Assembly (NCBI GenBank): GCA_036674765.1
Contig: JARVKI010000107.1
Coordinates: 62,001 to 126,000, forward strand
Direction of reading: 5' to 3'
Length of the DNA stretch: 64,000 nt
Source: Seiridium cupressi
Taxonomy: Eukaryota > Ascomycota > Sordariomycetes > Amphisphaeriales > Sporocadaceae
The translations under genes and the position numbers were made by a program. Position 1 is the first letter of the stretch; each line of letters opens with the position of its first letter. Of the stretch, positions 44,795 through 55,760 are shown one piece after another. The notes beneath the pieces are model-generated. The model was not told where the DNA came from, did no database searches, and saw only the letters and a program-made list of their open reading frames with translations.

Positions 44795-45361
44795 ATGTTT
44801 ACCAAGACCATCACCGTTGCTGCCCTCGTCGCTGCTGCTTCCGCAGCTCCCACCGGCACCACAGGCTCCGATACCCCGTCCCGCACCGTCTCTCTCACCG
44901 GCGTTACCCACACAGTCGCAGCCGGACGGGGCGCTCTGAGCTTCGAGCCCAACAACATCTTCGCGCAGGTCGGCGACGTGGTCGAGTGGCACTTCGCCCC
45001 CAAGAACCACAGCGTGGCCCAGTCGTCGTTCGGGGAGCCGTGCAAGCCACTCACGGACGGCAGCGGCGCCGAGGTCGGCTTCTTCTCGGGCTTCAACTTC
45101 GCCACCACCGAGGGCCAGAGCAAGAACATCTTCCGGATCACCGTCGAGGACCCCAAGCCCATCTGGTTCTACTGCTCGCAGACCGTCGGCAACCACTGCC
45201 AGAACGGCATGGCCGGCTCCATCAACCAGAACCCAGACTCGGACTTCAACCTCACGGCCTTCAGGGATAAGGCTAGGATGTCCGGTGTCTCGATCAGCCC
45301 GACTATGGTGCAGCCTGCTGGCGGTGTTCAGATCAACCCCAACCCTCTTTCTGGATTCTAG
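44795..45361 (+). CDS. Secreted cupredoxin-domain protein
   Basis: A single exon of 188 residues. A signal peptide of about 18 residues (FTKTITVAALVAAASAA) leads to a plastocyanin-like domain at about 35-145. All type 1 copper ligands are visible: His72 (WHFAPKNHSVAQSSFG), then Cys127, His134 and Met139 (WFYCSQTVGNHCQNGMAG). Cys83 and Cys135 could form the usual disulfide. Relatives are extracellular serine-rich proteins of plant-associated and insect-associated fungi; many are longer and GPI-anchored, whereas this one ends shortly after the domain (INPNPLSGF), so it is probably freely secreted. A copper-binding or redox role is likely; the exact function is unknown. Confidence 0.9.
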   Translation: MFTKTITVAALVAAASAAPTGTTGSDTPSRTVSLTGVTHTVAAGRGALSFEPNNIFAQVGDVVEWHFAPKNHSVAQSSFGEPCKPLTDGSGAEVGFFSGFNFATTEGQSKNIFRITVEDPKPIWFYCSQTVGNHCQNGMAGSINQNPDSDFNLTAFRDKARMSGVSISPTMVQPAGGVQINPNPLSGF

Positions 45362-45948
45362 GCGATTACTATCAGGGATGCAGTGGGTTATTCAGCTCTG
45401 TCCTGGGCTGGAAGATAAACCAAGGAATGTGTGTTTTCAATTGCATGGCGATGGGGGATTTCGGGCAGCGGTCTTGCATTCGTGGGCGTCTCGCATAGCA
45501 TCTGGAGTTCATATGGGTCTTGTTCTGGGTGCACTTGAAGCATAAATCATAGAAACTAAACTGACCCAATCGAGTCATGGCTTCGGCCAACATTACGCTC
45601 CTTATTCCTTTATGTACTCTACCCTTGCTGACAACCTGCTCTTGTCGTCTCTTGAGGCATATGCGCGCTGAACAGTGGTTATATGGAGCCTGTGTAATTC
45701 AACCAGACCCACCCAGCTTTCACGCCATGGTTGCGGGATATTCAATCGTAGATCGTCCAAGCCACAGTGACAGTTTCGAGAGAACATATGAAGTCTATTG
45801 GCTGGGGTATATACATCGCAAGGGTCCGAACATAATGATCGCTAAACTCACTCTGTGTACAAATTGGAGTATGGAAAGGGGCTAATACAGTAACAGTTGC
45901 TGTCGATGCTAGCAACAAGTCCTACTACTATCCGACGAAGCCATCGAA
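45362..45948. other. Convergent 3' intergenic region
   Basis: 587 bp between the stops of the cupredoxin gene and the Egh16-like gene. Short frames only. Confidence 0.4.
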
Positions 45949-46969
45949 TCAAGCAGCAAAGTTGAAAGCCCGACGATTGTTCTTGGAATTCTTGCTTCCC
46001 TTCTTGCCGTTTCCATTTGCCTTTCCCTTTCCAGATGCGGTAGTGGCAGCAGCCGCAGCACTGCTCGTGACCGCCGTTGCCGCAGCGTCCGCAGCGCCCG
46101 CCGTGGCCACAGCCGCGCTGTCGATGTCCAACAGCTTGTCGACGGCGGCGACGCCCTGGTCGCCCTGGGTCGGGGCCTCGACGTTGGCAGCCACGGCCTT
46201 GGACAGGTCCTTCTGGTCCTGCAATACCTGGGCCTGGATTCCCTCCAGGGTCTGCGCCGTCGCGATGTTGTCGGGCGTGTTCACGTTGGGTGTTGTGTCG
46301 GTCTGCTGCACGGCGACGCACCCGCCAAAGGGCCCGGCGGTCGCCGTGTTGAAGCAGCGGATCGTGCAGACATCACCGGTGGAGGCTAATGCGGGAGATC
46401 AGTAACATGAACAAGACACAATCGAGTAGACTTGAAACTCACCACCGATGCACTGCAGCGTCTTCGGCAGCGTAGCCGTCAGCTGAATGGTACCATCTCC
46501 GCCATCCTTCTCCGTGACATCAAGAGGCGTTTGGCCGGTCGCGCCCTGGACATTGGAGGCCTGGTCAAGATCGCACGAGTAAGGACCGGCGCCGTCGGCG
46601 TCGAGCTGGGCAATGGTGAAGGCCACCTTGCTACCGGCTGTCACCTGCGTCACGGTCTTGTTGAGCAGCTGATTCTCCGTATTCTCGCCTATGTCGATGT
46701 TGCCGCCCAGCAGCGTGCGCCCGCACTCGTTGACCACGTTGGTGTTGATCTCGTTCGTGTTGATGATGTTGGCGTCCGACTTGGTCAGGTCGACTGGATG
46801 TTGTGTTAGTGAAGTTCCACGAATTCATGAGGAATTTGACTTGGTGCTCACCTTGCAGCGGGAGACTGGCTGGTCCGCTCGCACCCTGGGCCTGGAGGAT
46901 GACGCCTTGGCCGTGAGCTACCGCCAGCAGGGCGGGTGCGGCGAGACAGATCCGGATGAAAGAAGGCAT
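45949..46969 (-). CDS. Egh16-like secreted protein (GAS1/GAS2 family)
   Basis: Exons 46969-46852, 46793-46443 and 46385-45949 (introns 58 and 57 nt, both phase 1, GTGAG donors) give 301 residues. A signal peptide ends near residue 20 (ICLAAPALLAVAHG). The family core follows: GVILQAQGASGPASLPLQ, VVNECGRTLLGGNIDIGENT, QVTAGSKVAFTIAQLDADGA, GPYSCDLDQASN, then CTIRCFNTATAGPFGGCVAV. This is the Egh16H/GAS family, named from proteins made during infection-structure formation in powdery mildew and rice blast; it is also found in non-pathogens, so a role in virulence is not shown here. Oddly, after the core comes a tail of about 110 residues ending in an Ala-rich and then Lys/Asn-rich stretch (GKANGNGKKGSKNSKNNRR). 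Confidence 0.9.
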
Positions 46970-48541
46970 TTTGATATTTCTTTTTCGTGAGATAGAAATA
47001 AGGATTTAATAATATAAACTGTGACCAGCACGACCTCAGAAATGAAAATGAATGAAAGAGTTCCCACAAAAACGTATTACCGCAGAGAAGAGAAGAAAGA
47101 ACCAGACCAGCCGTACCCAGAAAATAGAGTAGAAGATAAGTGGGTGAAGAGAAAACAACGACTAAATCCCCGTGGGGGGAGGAGGACGCATGAGAGCATT
47201 GCGAGTGAGTAGGTATATACGGGACTCCCTCCTCGTCCGCTCCATCGCGACCTGATGTGCTCCCGTCCTAACCTATGGGATCGGATAAGTCAAAACACGG
47301 GCAGATCCACACAGGGGGCCTTTCAACGACTATCTGCGACGATCTCCTGCTACCGTTGCCGTCTCGTGGGTGGGGATCGCCCTGATGGGCGGCAGGGGTT
47401 GACACTACCGAGTTCCCCACCCGCCCGAGACACGGACAGGGTTGTCGGCGGCCTTGTGGTTGAGCCGCATCGCCTTCAGGCGAAGGGCATGGCGGCTAGG
47501 TACCTAGTCAGGATCTGTTTGCTAGATGGTTTTTTCTGATTCATGATCTGTGTTTTTGACCAGGTCGATGTTCGCAGATCAGGTAATGGTAATAGTAGCA
47601 GCACTTTAATTAACATGCCCCACAGGCGAAAGGATGAACAGCTTAGACAACACTACAGTATACTCGTCAACTAGCTCGCCTAACAAGAGCTTACATTCAA
47701 GCCTGGCCCTACTACATCTTGTCAAAGGAGTGGCATCGGTCGCATGTGCAAACCTCGCTGGCACTACCATGTGACGTGGGCTCCGTCCCTATTGCCCACG
47801 AGTCGCAGCCGTTAAGAGAATGGGCTGATCCGAATCCCTTGGCAGCTTCATGTTTGGCGGCAGACCCCTGCCCGAAGTGGAGCACGGCGTTGCAGATGTC
47901 GTCAGTCGAGAGCCAAAAAGTCCAGACCAAACATCCGGCCTTCTGCCTTCCACGAAAGTCTAATTTGATATTGTGGAAAACTGTGGGATGCTCCCTGATG
48001 GTCGGGTAATGGGGTGTTGGGGAAATGTATACCATTAAGAAAGTGGGTGTTTTCTGCGTCCCACATAGCTTTGAGTTGGCGATTCTGCTGGGTGTCATGT
48101 CTGCTTGTTACATGCACCGACCTACTACTGTCTGATGGCTTTGCCGTCCTACATGAATATTGAATACAGAACATTAAAGGCAAATTAAAAAAGAAAATAA
48201 AAGCCGCCCTCCTGTTTATTATGCTGCTACGAGATAGGCTTGCGGGCCAGCAATCAGGCCCAAATACATTCCCAAGCCGAAAAAAAGTTCATGCAGCGCG
48301 ATATAAGGAATGATTCGGAGTGGCACGACCCGATATTCGATTTCACTTATTTCAGGAACTGCTGTCAATATGCAAAACTTTGGTCCGTCGAAATTATCTT
48401 GAACTTTGTTACCACCTTCGCGGGCATCTCTCACACCCAGCAGTAATCAATACCCACATACTCTCATCGGGCTTCAGCTTCCAAGTTGGAATGGGCTATT
48501 CTCTCTAGTACCTCAGGACCTACCGTCTGGTCAGAAGTAGG
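46970..48541. other. 1.6-kb intergenic region
   Basis: Holds the promoter of the Egh16-like gene (a reverse-strand TATA-like gtatatac lies near 47210) and the 3' end of the GTPase gene. Frames present have no signature. Confidence 0.4.
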
Positions 48542-49892
48542 TTACATGATAGTACAAGCTGCCACAGTCATTCCCACCGCTGTGATTTGGAAAGCAGTAC
48601 CAACAACACCAGCTCCAACTCCGACCCTGCTCAGACAAGTGTCCATTCGATGCTTGTTGATACCCTTTCGCTTTTGGCAAAGATCCAATTCTCTCTTGCA
48701 GTCGTTGTACTTTTGCAAGAGCCTTGCGGCCTCCTCGGGGTTTTGCGGGATTCCATCAAACGCGGTTCTTGTAGAGGAAGCCGATCCGATCTCCACCCCT
48801 TGATCTCTTAGCCGATCCTCCAGTCGACTCATCTCCAACTTGGTCTTTCTCCGCTCTTGTTCATCCCGCTCTCTATTGCTCTCCAGCCTCTCCAACTCTT
48901 CCTTCAGTGCAGCCTCGCTCCTAGCATGTAACGCCTTCACATCTCCATACATCATAGTCGAAGCTTTCTCATTGTTATACAACTGCAATCTCAAGTCCTC
49001 CTTCGAGGCATCGAGCGCAGATGCAAGCTCTTGATTCTTCAACCTCGCCGCTCTTCTCGCCTCCCTCCTCGCTTCCGCGAGATTAGACTTGCAAAGTGCT
49101 TGGAGTCCTAGGACCTCACCGTGCATCTCAATCCCTGCTTCTGTCTCGTTCAAAGACTTATGCTCGTTAACCATCTGGTGCTGCAGCGCAAGTGTCTTCT
49201 TCTGCCCCTGCTGGATAATGTAATCGCACGCAACCAAAGCAGACGCGCGGTCGTTATAAAACTGGAAGGACTTGCTCCCAGCAGCAATCATATCCCCCCC
49301 CCCCCCCCCCAAGCTCCCGATTGTTTATCAACTCTTCTTCCCGTCTCTTCGCAACTCCAAAGTATTCCTTGTTCCACATTGTCGATCCAAGCAGGATAAC
49401 GGGGTACGCATCTTCTCCGCAGATCTTCTTCACAATACGAAGTGCTTTTTTAGCAGAGCCTTGTGCCCGAGGGCTGTTTATGGCATGCAGGTTAATAATG
49501 CCGCTCACTTGGACACCATGAGTATACGCTTGGTTCAGGCAAGCTGCAATGTCCTCGAGCAAGGGGGCGTCTGAGGTAGTGCTTCCATCGAAACCAGGCG
49601 TGTCAATGATATGAACCGTATGACCGTTACGTTCAAACATGAACGGCTCTACGAGCGTTGTACCTGTTACTAGCTCAGCCTTGGTCTGCCTCTCGAACGA
49701 CACTTGGAAAGCTTACATGCATCCAAGTCATGGCCTATTTCTACGTTCTGCCCCGTACACTGGGAAATGAATGTGCTCTTTCCGGCCCCCGTAAGTCCGA
49801 CGACAGCGATAACGATGTCATTTGGCCCGCAGGTTGTTAGAGAATCATGACATGTCGATCCGAGGAGTATCTTACTTGACAGGAGTAGACAT
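48542..49892 (-). pseudogene. AIG1-type GTPase with coiled coil, disrupted
   Basis: From the reverse-strand ATG at 49892 (MSTPV) the gene runs through exons 49892-49876, 49826-49717 and 49663 onward. Seen are the P-loop IAVVGLTGAGKSTFISQC, switch region DLDACTTLVEPF, Walker B VHIIDTPGFDGSTTSD, and a G4-like STMWNK. A long charged coiled coil follows (EARREARRAARLKNQELASA), then a Gly/Val-rich hydrophobic tail (GVGAGVVGTAFQITAVGMTV). Two lesions are visible. The first intron (49827-49875) has a good donor and branch CTAAC but ends GG where AG is needed, although the phase fits exactly. And 17 consecutive G (49294-49310) shift the frame between the G domain and the coiled coil; 16 would restore it. 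It is either a pseudogene or, for the tract, a sequencing or length-variable site. Confidence 0.72.
49294..49310 (-). repeat. G17 homopolymer inside the GTPase gene
   Basis: Seventeen C on the plus strand (G on the coding strand) lie exactly where the frame changes. Tracts of this length slip in replication and are error-prone in sequencing, so the true length may vary. Confidence 0.9.
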
Positions 49893-50670
49893 CTCTAGAA
49901 TTCCTGAACAGCTGTTTATTAGCTTTATGATAGCCCGAGACTGTACAGTTTTGGTCACCTGGTGCTTCGCTTGGTCTAATATTGCGATCTCTTAGATGCT
50001 CGTCCTTATCTAGGATAGGGGCTCTGTTTTCGTTGATATACGGGAGATACTTGTTCCAGCGAAAAATGGTCGAATATATCGAAGCGGCTCAACTATTCTC
50101 GAGTGGTCAATATGAAAAGCAGATATTGAGGGTGCGTACTCGGCACGAAATACGATCTTCAGCTGCGCCTCTTGAGCCTGAGAGATTAAGCCGCGCGTGG
50201 ACTGACATCTGATCTGTCTGCCCCGGTCATGGCGGCCAATTCAGCCCACGCTGATCCTCATTGGTATTTCGGGCTGCAAGAACAGGGCACCTTTGGCCGC
50301 TACTGACGAGGGCGCAAGTGTTGTGGACATACTGCCTTGTTGTAGTGGGTCCGAATTAACCCGTGCCCAATCCGATGAGTATTATTGCCTGCAGACTGGG
50401 GTATATTTGGGCCCATGCATGAAGGCGCATGTCTTATCGTCCTTATAGGCAGCCTCGTTGTTAGTTGTACATACCACGTTCTACCTCAATGATGCAACAC
50501 AGAGTGAGGAGGACATTTATGGCCGTTTATGCCACTAACAGTGATCTTGACTCTGTGTCTTATTTCGTACTCTTCATATTGAGTTCAAGGCCGTGTCACT
50601 GAAGACAGCAACACCCCCTCTACCCACTCCCACGCGCAATCTTCTGACCAACTAGAGCACTCCAATCAAA
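49893..50670. promoter_or_regulatory. Divergent intergenic region between two GTPase genes
   Basis: 778 bp between the ATGs of two divergent AIG1-type GTPase genes. Both promoters must lie here. No TATA box in a convincing position was seen. Confidence 0.4.
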
Positions 50671-52735
50671 ATGCCTTCTTTCTTTTCTGCGAAATCCTCA
50701 GCGAACAGACAACCGCATTATGAGGAGTACGATGACGACGACGATGATGACCAATACGAGAGCACCGATGATTCAATGAGTTCCTACGAAGATTCCGACT
50801 CCGGGTCTGATTCGAGGTTCTCACCAAGAGGCCCCTCCCGTCAGGAGTCGCGACAACTAGGTCCAGCTGGGATAAGCTCTAGCAGACCACAAATGTTGGG
50901 CCTAGCTCCAGCTGAACAAAGAAGCAGCTATGGAAATATAGGATGGCAAGCACCACCGCAGCTCACCAGAAGTCCTGCTTCACATGCTCTCCAGCAGCCT
51001 GTTCCGGAATGGGGCGTGCGGGAGCCGACCCAGAGATATCAGAATTCAGATGTTGCTTCCGGCTTGGACAACTCTCAGATACGGAGCACAATATCTACAA
51101 AATCTGATCGTAATCCATTCCTAGCTGAATCTATTCTTCCAAATCATCGAAGCGTGCCAGAGAGAAACTTTTCCATACCTCGGAAGCCTGTCAATAAACC
51201 TGGAAAAAGAATACTTATTGCTGTGTTTGGCATGACGGGAACGGGAAAGACTTCCTTTATCAAAACACTTGCTGGAGAAGCGGCAAGCCGACTTCGGACT
51301 GGCCACGACCTTGAATCTTGTATGTATTTCGACCTTCATTCCCTGTCTTTCAGCTAATATGCACTAGGCACTCAGGAAATCGAGACAGTTGATTTCCCGC
51401 TTGACGGTCATGATGTCACACTTGTAGATACTCCTGGATTCGACGACTCGAAAAGGAGTGATACTGAGATCCTCACACTCATAGCAGATTGGCTAGCGGG
51501 CTCCGACAAAGTAAGTTCTCGAAACGATGAAAGGACTTCGAGGGCGCTCTAATTAACATCTAACAGGGCGACACATTACTTTCCGGTATTATCTACCTCC
51601 ACCGAATATCAGACGTACGAATGTCAGGGTCCTCGTTCAAAAACCTTCGAATGTTCCGCAGACTTTGTGGGACTGAAAATATGTCCAAAGTGTGTTTGTT
51701 AACCACTATGTGGGATAAGGTCACCCGTCAAGATGGATCGGCAAAAGAAACAGAGCTCAAAGGCCAAGGCTTTTGGGGCAGCATGATTGCTGGTGGGTGC
51801 TCCATCAGACGACATGACAGAGGCATAAACTCTGCTCGAGATGTGGTACGCAGTATGCTAGTCAACGAGCCAACGACCATCAAGTTGCAAAAGGAGCTCT
51901 TTTCGGGCAAGGAATTGATCGATACCGATGCTGGTGTTTTCATCAATGAGGAGATCCTAAAATTGCAAAAACAACAAGAAGAACTGAATGGCTTGAAAGA
52001 AGAGATGGGTTCAGAAATGGCGCAAAGTATGTGGCCCCAAACTCGTATCATTTTATCACTAATCCATCCTCAGGCAATCGAAAACTCCAGGCCCAACTCG
52101 AAGCCGAGTATGCAAAGATTGTCTCCCAAATGGAGCAACGAGAAAAGCAACGAGAAAAGCTCGCACAGACCCGAATCACCGACTTCGAGCGCCGGTTACA
52201 AGACGTCACTAACAAGAACAAAATAAATGAGAGCGAGCTTCGCGCTTCTGCTGCTAAAGAGCGCGAGCTCCGCACCATTGCCGAAAGAGACCGCGAGCAG
52301 GCCGAGCAAGCTTTGAAATGGTCTTCTAGTGCAAGACAGCGCGAGCCCCGGATGGCCGCCGCGAGAGAGCGCGACGAGTTCGAACAGGAAGCGAGGGAAA
52401 GAGAGCGCTTCGGACCTGTTAGAGACAGAGGTGGCTACGAAGAACATCCACGTCGACGAGAAACGGAAGGAGACCCTGGCCGACCGAATATCGTGAAGGC
52501 GAGACGGAATTCTGCGCCGGAACCCTACCAGGGACCCACTTGGTCGGAAACGAAGAGGAAGCGGGACAGCCATAATGGACGGCCCTATAAGACGTTTCAA
52601 TGCTATGTTCCGAAGACGTTCGGTAGTTCAGGATGCGGACGGCCGTTTGACGTTGTGAATCCTATGCCGGGAAAAGTTCAATGTTGCTATTGTAGAAAGA
52701 ATTGGACGATTTGGGGTCAGGGGAGGCTTCGCTAA
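50671..52735 (+). CDS. AIG1-type GTPase with acidic N-terminus and Cys-rich C-terminus
   Basis: Four exons, 50671-51319, 51368-51510, 51567-52026 and 52074-52735, give 637 residues with canonical 47-56 nt introns. The first 175 residues are disordered and acidic (EEYDDDDDDDQYESTDDS). The G domain begins near 185: P-loop VFGMTGTGKTSFIKTL, DLESCTQEIETVDFPL, Walker B TLVDTPGFDDSKRSD, SGIIYLHRISDVRMSGSS, and a G4-like LLTTMWDK. A charged coiled coil of about 200 residues follows (SQMEQREKQREKLAQTRITD). The C-terminus has four cysteines in a CXnCGRPF...CCYC arrangement (GSSGCGRPFDVV, VQCCYCRKNW) that may bind zinc. In plants and animals AIG1/GIMAP GTPases act in defence; in fungi the role is unknown. 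It is divergent from a related, broken gene. Confidence 0.85.
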
Positions 52736-53435
52736 GGATCAGATTATGTACAATATGAGAATAGTGAAGAGAAATACTAATGAGTGACCACGACGTAGTG
52801 CACTTTAAGAACGTCTTGGTCAACCATTCAGCACAAGACCAGATTAAATGCAAAATAAAGATATCAAGTACAGTTCTCAGTATACGGTAAAGAGCCGTTT
52901 AATTACTCATTTATATGGATGAGCTAGCATTCTGCAGATCATATTGATGGGCACTCAATCTGGGGGGACAGATATGTATTGAGTGGTGAAGAGCCAGGAG
53001 GAGAGAAGTTCCAGCTGCCAGCCGTGGGGCCTATCTAATGGGGAGGACGCATAGACCATGTGGGCTCTCCAGCACATATATTATCACTACAGTTTCTGCA
53101 TTATAATGGAATTCTAGCCATATTGTAACGCATCCTCACTTAAGGAACACGGATGGTTTCTGTGCCCCAAATTGCTACCAGGAGTCGTATTTGCTTGCTG
53201 TGTTCCTTTTGTTTGTACTATAGTATGAAAGGCCGTTTCTATCACTATCTTCCTTTTCTCATAAATGAAAACAATTGAACATCGGAAACAAAAGTGCATA
53301 TCATTGTTAGAAAAACTTGTAGAATTAGCGCTTAGTTACATATTCCAAGACTTGATGTTCTGTCTTCCGCCAGAAACCAAGTTGTATTGAAGCCTTCCCA
53401 AATTGGCTTTCCATATGTCGCTATCTCAACCGTTC
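52736..53435. other. Convergent 3' intergenic region
   Basis: 700 bp between the GTPase stop and the stop of the HET gene. AT-rich in parts; no gene was recognised. Confidence 0.4.
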
Positions 53436-55760
53436 CTAAATCAACTTGATCCTATGTCGACAATGTTCGTCGCGCTCCACGAAGGGCACATCCCCAATGG
53501 CATGCGCTCTTAACATACGCCATATTGCATAAAGGCCACCTCGTCGCTGCAGCTCGCTCCTCAAAAACTCCTCGTCTGACATGTCATCTCCACGACTGCT
53601 TTGATGCATATCAATAGGTACCACTGTGGCTCTTGTGGCTCTTGTGACTCTTTTTGTCAAAATCCATGCCCCAAACCGCTGGTACACTCCACAGTCAGGT
53701 GTTACTGCACACAATAAAATCCCATTGACCTTTGTTTCGGCAGGATCCTTCTCATTTTGCAACACCGAGGTATGGGTGTACAGCGGCAGTGCGTAGCAAT
53801 CATGAATATGTCTTTTTGAGGCCCCGTTGGACGGTGGCGTGTAACAAGCTGGAAAATCCTTCAATACGTCAAAGTCATCCGGGAACCAATTCATGTCCCA
53901 CCTTGTCTCGAGTTTCCCATAGTTTCCCGAGTCAAGTTCCATGTAAAAGACATTGGAGAACCCCCGAGAGATCTTCATTCGAGGGTTTCTACCGCCAATA
54001 AGAGGAATAATCCATCCAGTTAAGTGGATATGTCCATATTTCACATTTCCATACATGTCAGAACTTTCTCGAGGGTGGATGATTTCATGTATCCTCACCA
54101 CAGATCGAGAGGAACGTTCGAGGAATGGAAATTGAATTTCTCCATCCAAGCTGGCCCAAGACCAACTAGATATTCCGTGCATGACTGGTCTGTCAGCATC
54201 GTGGTAAAGGCGCTCTTTTACGGACCAGCACAGTTGAAACTCTAGTCGAGTGCTCCAAAGTCCGGCAACATAGGGGCACTGCAAGATGTTTCCGAAGTAA
54301 CGTGCCAAAGCAGATATTGCTATAAGCCTGTCACTGGGGAATAATGTCTCTGCCACTGAGTAATATTGTACAAGGCTCGCCCAGTAGGCCAAGACCTGTG
54401 CATCATCGGTTTTGGACAAAAACCAAGGCAAAATGCTCGGGTTGCCACTGTTGTTCAAGCGTTCGTCGGGCTTGGGCCCACGGGGGGCAAGTAATCGAAA
54501 AGTTCTCGGCACAAAGCCGAGGTCACAATCGACGCTGGCCTTGCACTCGATGTAGATGGCTTCTTCCGTAAAGCTGATGTTCCTTCGCGCCAAGAACCTC
54601 TCTTGGATTACCTACCCACGACGGTACAAAGGCTCGTCGTCAAGTTTCATGCATGACGGCATATCACGTAAATTCCATGCGAGGAGCGGCTTTGGAGCAC
54701 CGCGGGGCTGGAACAAGTGAGGGAGTTGCGTGCGGTCGCGATCATAGAAAAGCCCCACGTCAAAATCGATAGCTGAACTGGCGGCTAGATTGCAGCATGC
54801 ATTCTCACAGATGTAATTCATGATACCCGGCTCTTTAGGCAGATCAACCCCATCATCCTGGACGATACACTAACTCTTAGTAAAAAAACTTTCGATTATA
54901 TATGACTAAAAGACAAATCGGTCAACCGACTTACAAGGAAGTCAATCCACAGGTACTGGATCTCCAGTCTCCATGTGGTCTCTATGGCGTCGATGTAGCG
55001 TTTCGGAAGTATTTCCACCGGTATGGAACGTTTGTATGCAGCATGGTTTTCGATCTTGAGTTTGTTTTCATCCAACTCCATTGTCCACCGATGACTCATG
55101 GTCGCATATCGATCAACAGTGCCTCGAGCATAGTCAATGAGAGAGCATATCCATCTGGAGCCTACCTGCCCTTCGATCCTCACAAGCCGGCTTGGGCGAG
55201 GCGTGTCAGGAGATTGTCCGCCACATGTCTCGTGATGTGAAGTTTCGCACTCCTTGAGGTGTCGTTTAAGATAATTAAAACATTCATCCGAATCTGTTCG
55301 GCGTGTGGCCTTTATATCCTCTGACTTTCGCGCAATTTTGAATCCAAGACGTAAATCCAGTCCATCGTCGGTATAAATATAATAAGGATCCTTTTGGACA
55401 GGACTCATAACTTCCTCAACACTAGTTTTGAGTTCTTCGATTCGGCTGATGCTACGCGTTGAATGCTCCAGAAAGCGTGCCTTTACGACTCTTGAGGTTA
55501 GTAACAGCCACTTTGGGAAGTGGCTAACGTGTTTTAGGAGTAATACAACACGAGGAGGGGATCTTTATTCACTGAGAGTCGCTTACCACTTGACTACACC
55601 ACCCACATGATTGCTGCAACCCAGGCAACAAGTCGTTAATGTTGCGATGGATTACAATCGTCCTCCCCTGCTTCTCCTCCTCTTCTTCCTGTTCCTCTGC
55701 CCTTGTCCCAAAATCAGAGGACAACCCTGTACTGAAAATTTGGCGTCTGATGCAATCCAT
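53436..55760 (-). pseudogene. HET-domain (heterokaryon incompatibility) gene with premature stop
   Basis: Exons 55760-55587, 55480-54935 and 54869-53436 can be joined in frame. The first has a CGWC motif; the second holds the HET opening VDRYATMSHRWTMELDENKL and ILPKRYIDAIETTWRLEIQY, ending LWIDFL. After the intron (54870-54934) comes CIVQDDGVDLPKEPG and then ARNISFTEEAIYIEC-like sequence. At 54612-54614, right after PLYRRG, a TAG replaces the Trp codon of the family's RGWxxQER motif; the frame is open on both sides, continuing VIQERFLARRNISF for another 390 residues. TGG to TAG is a single G-to-A change. HET proteins trigger cell death on contact between incompatible strains, so loss may be tolerated. 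The donor and acceptor of the first intron are uncertain. Confidence 0.78.
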
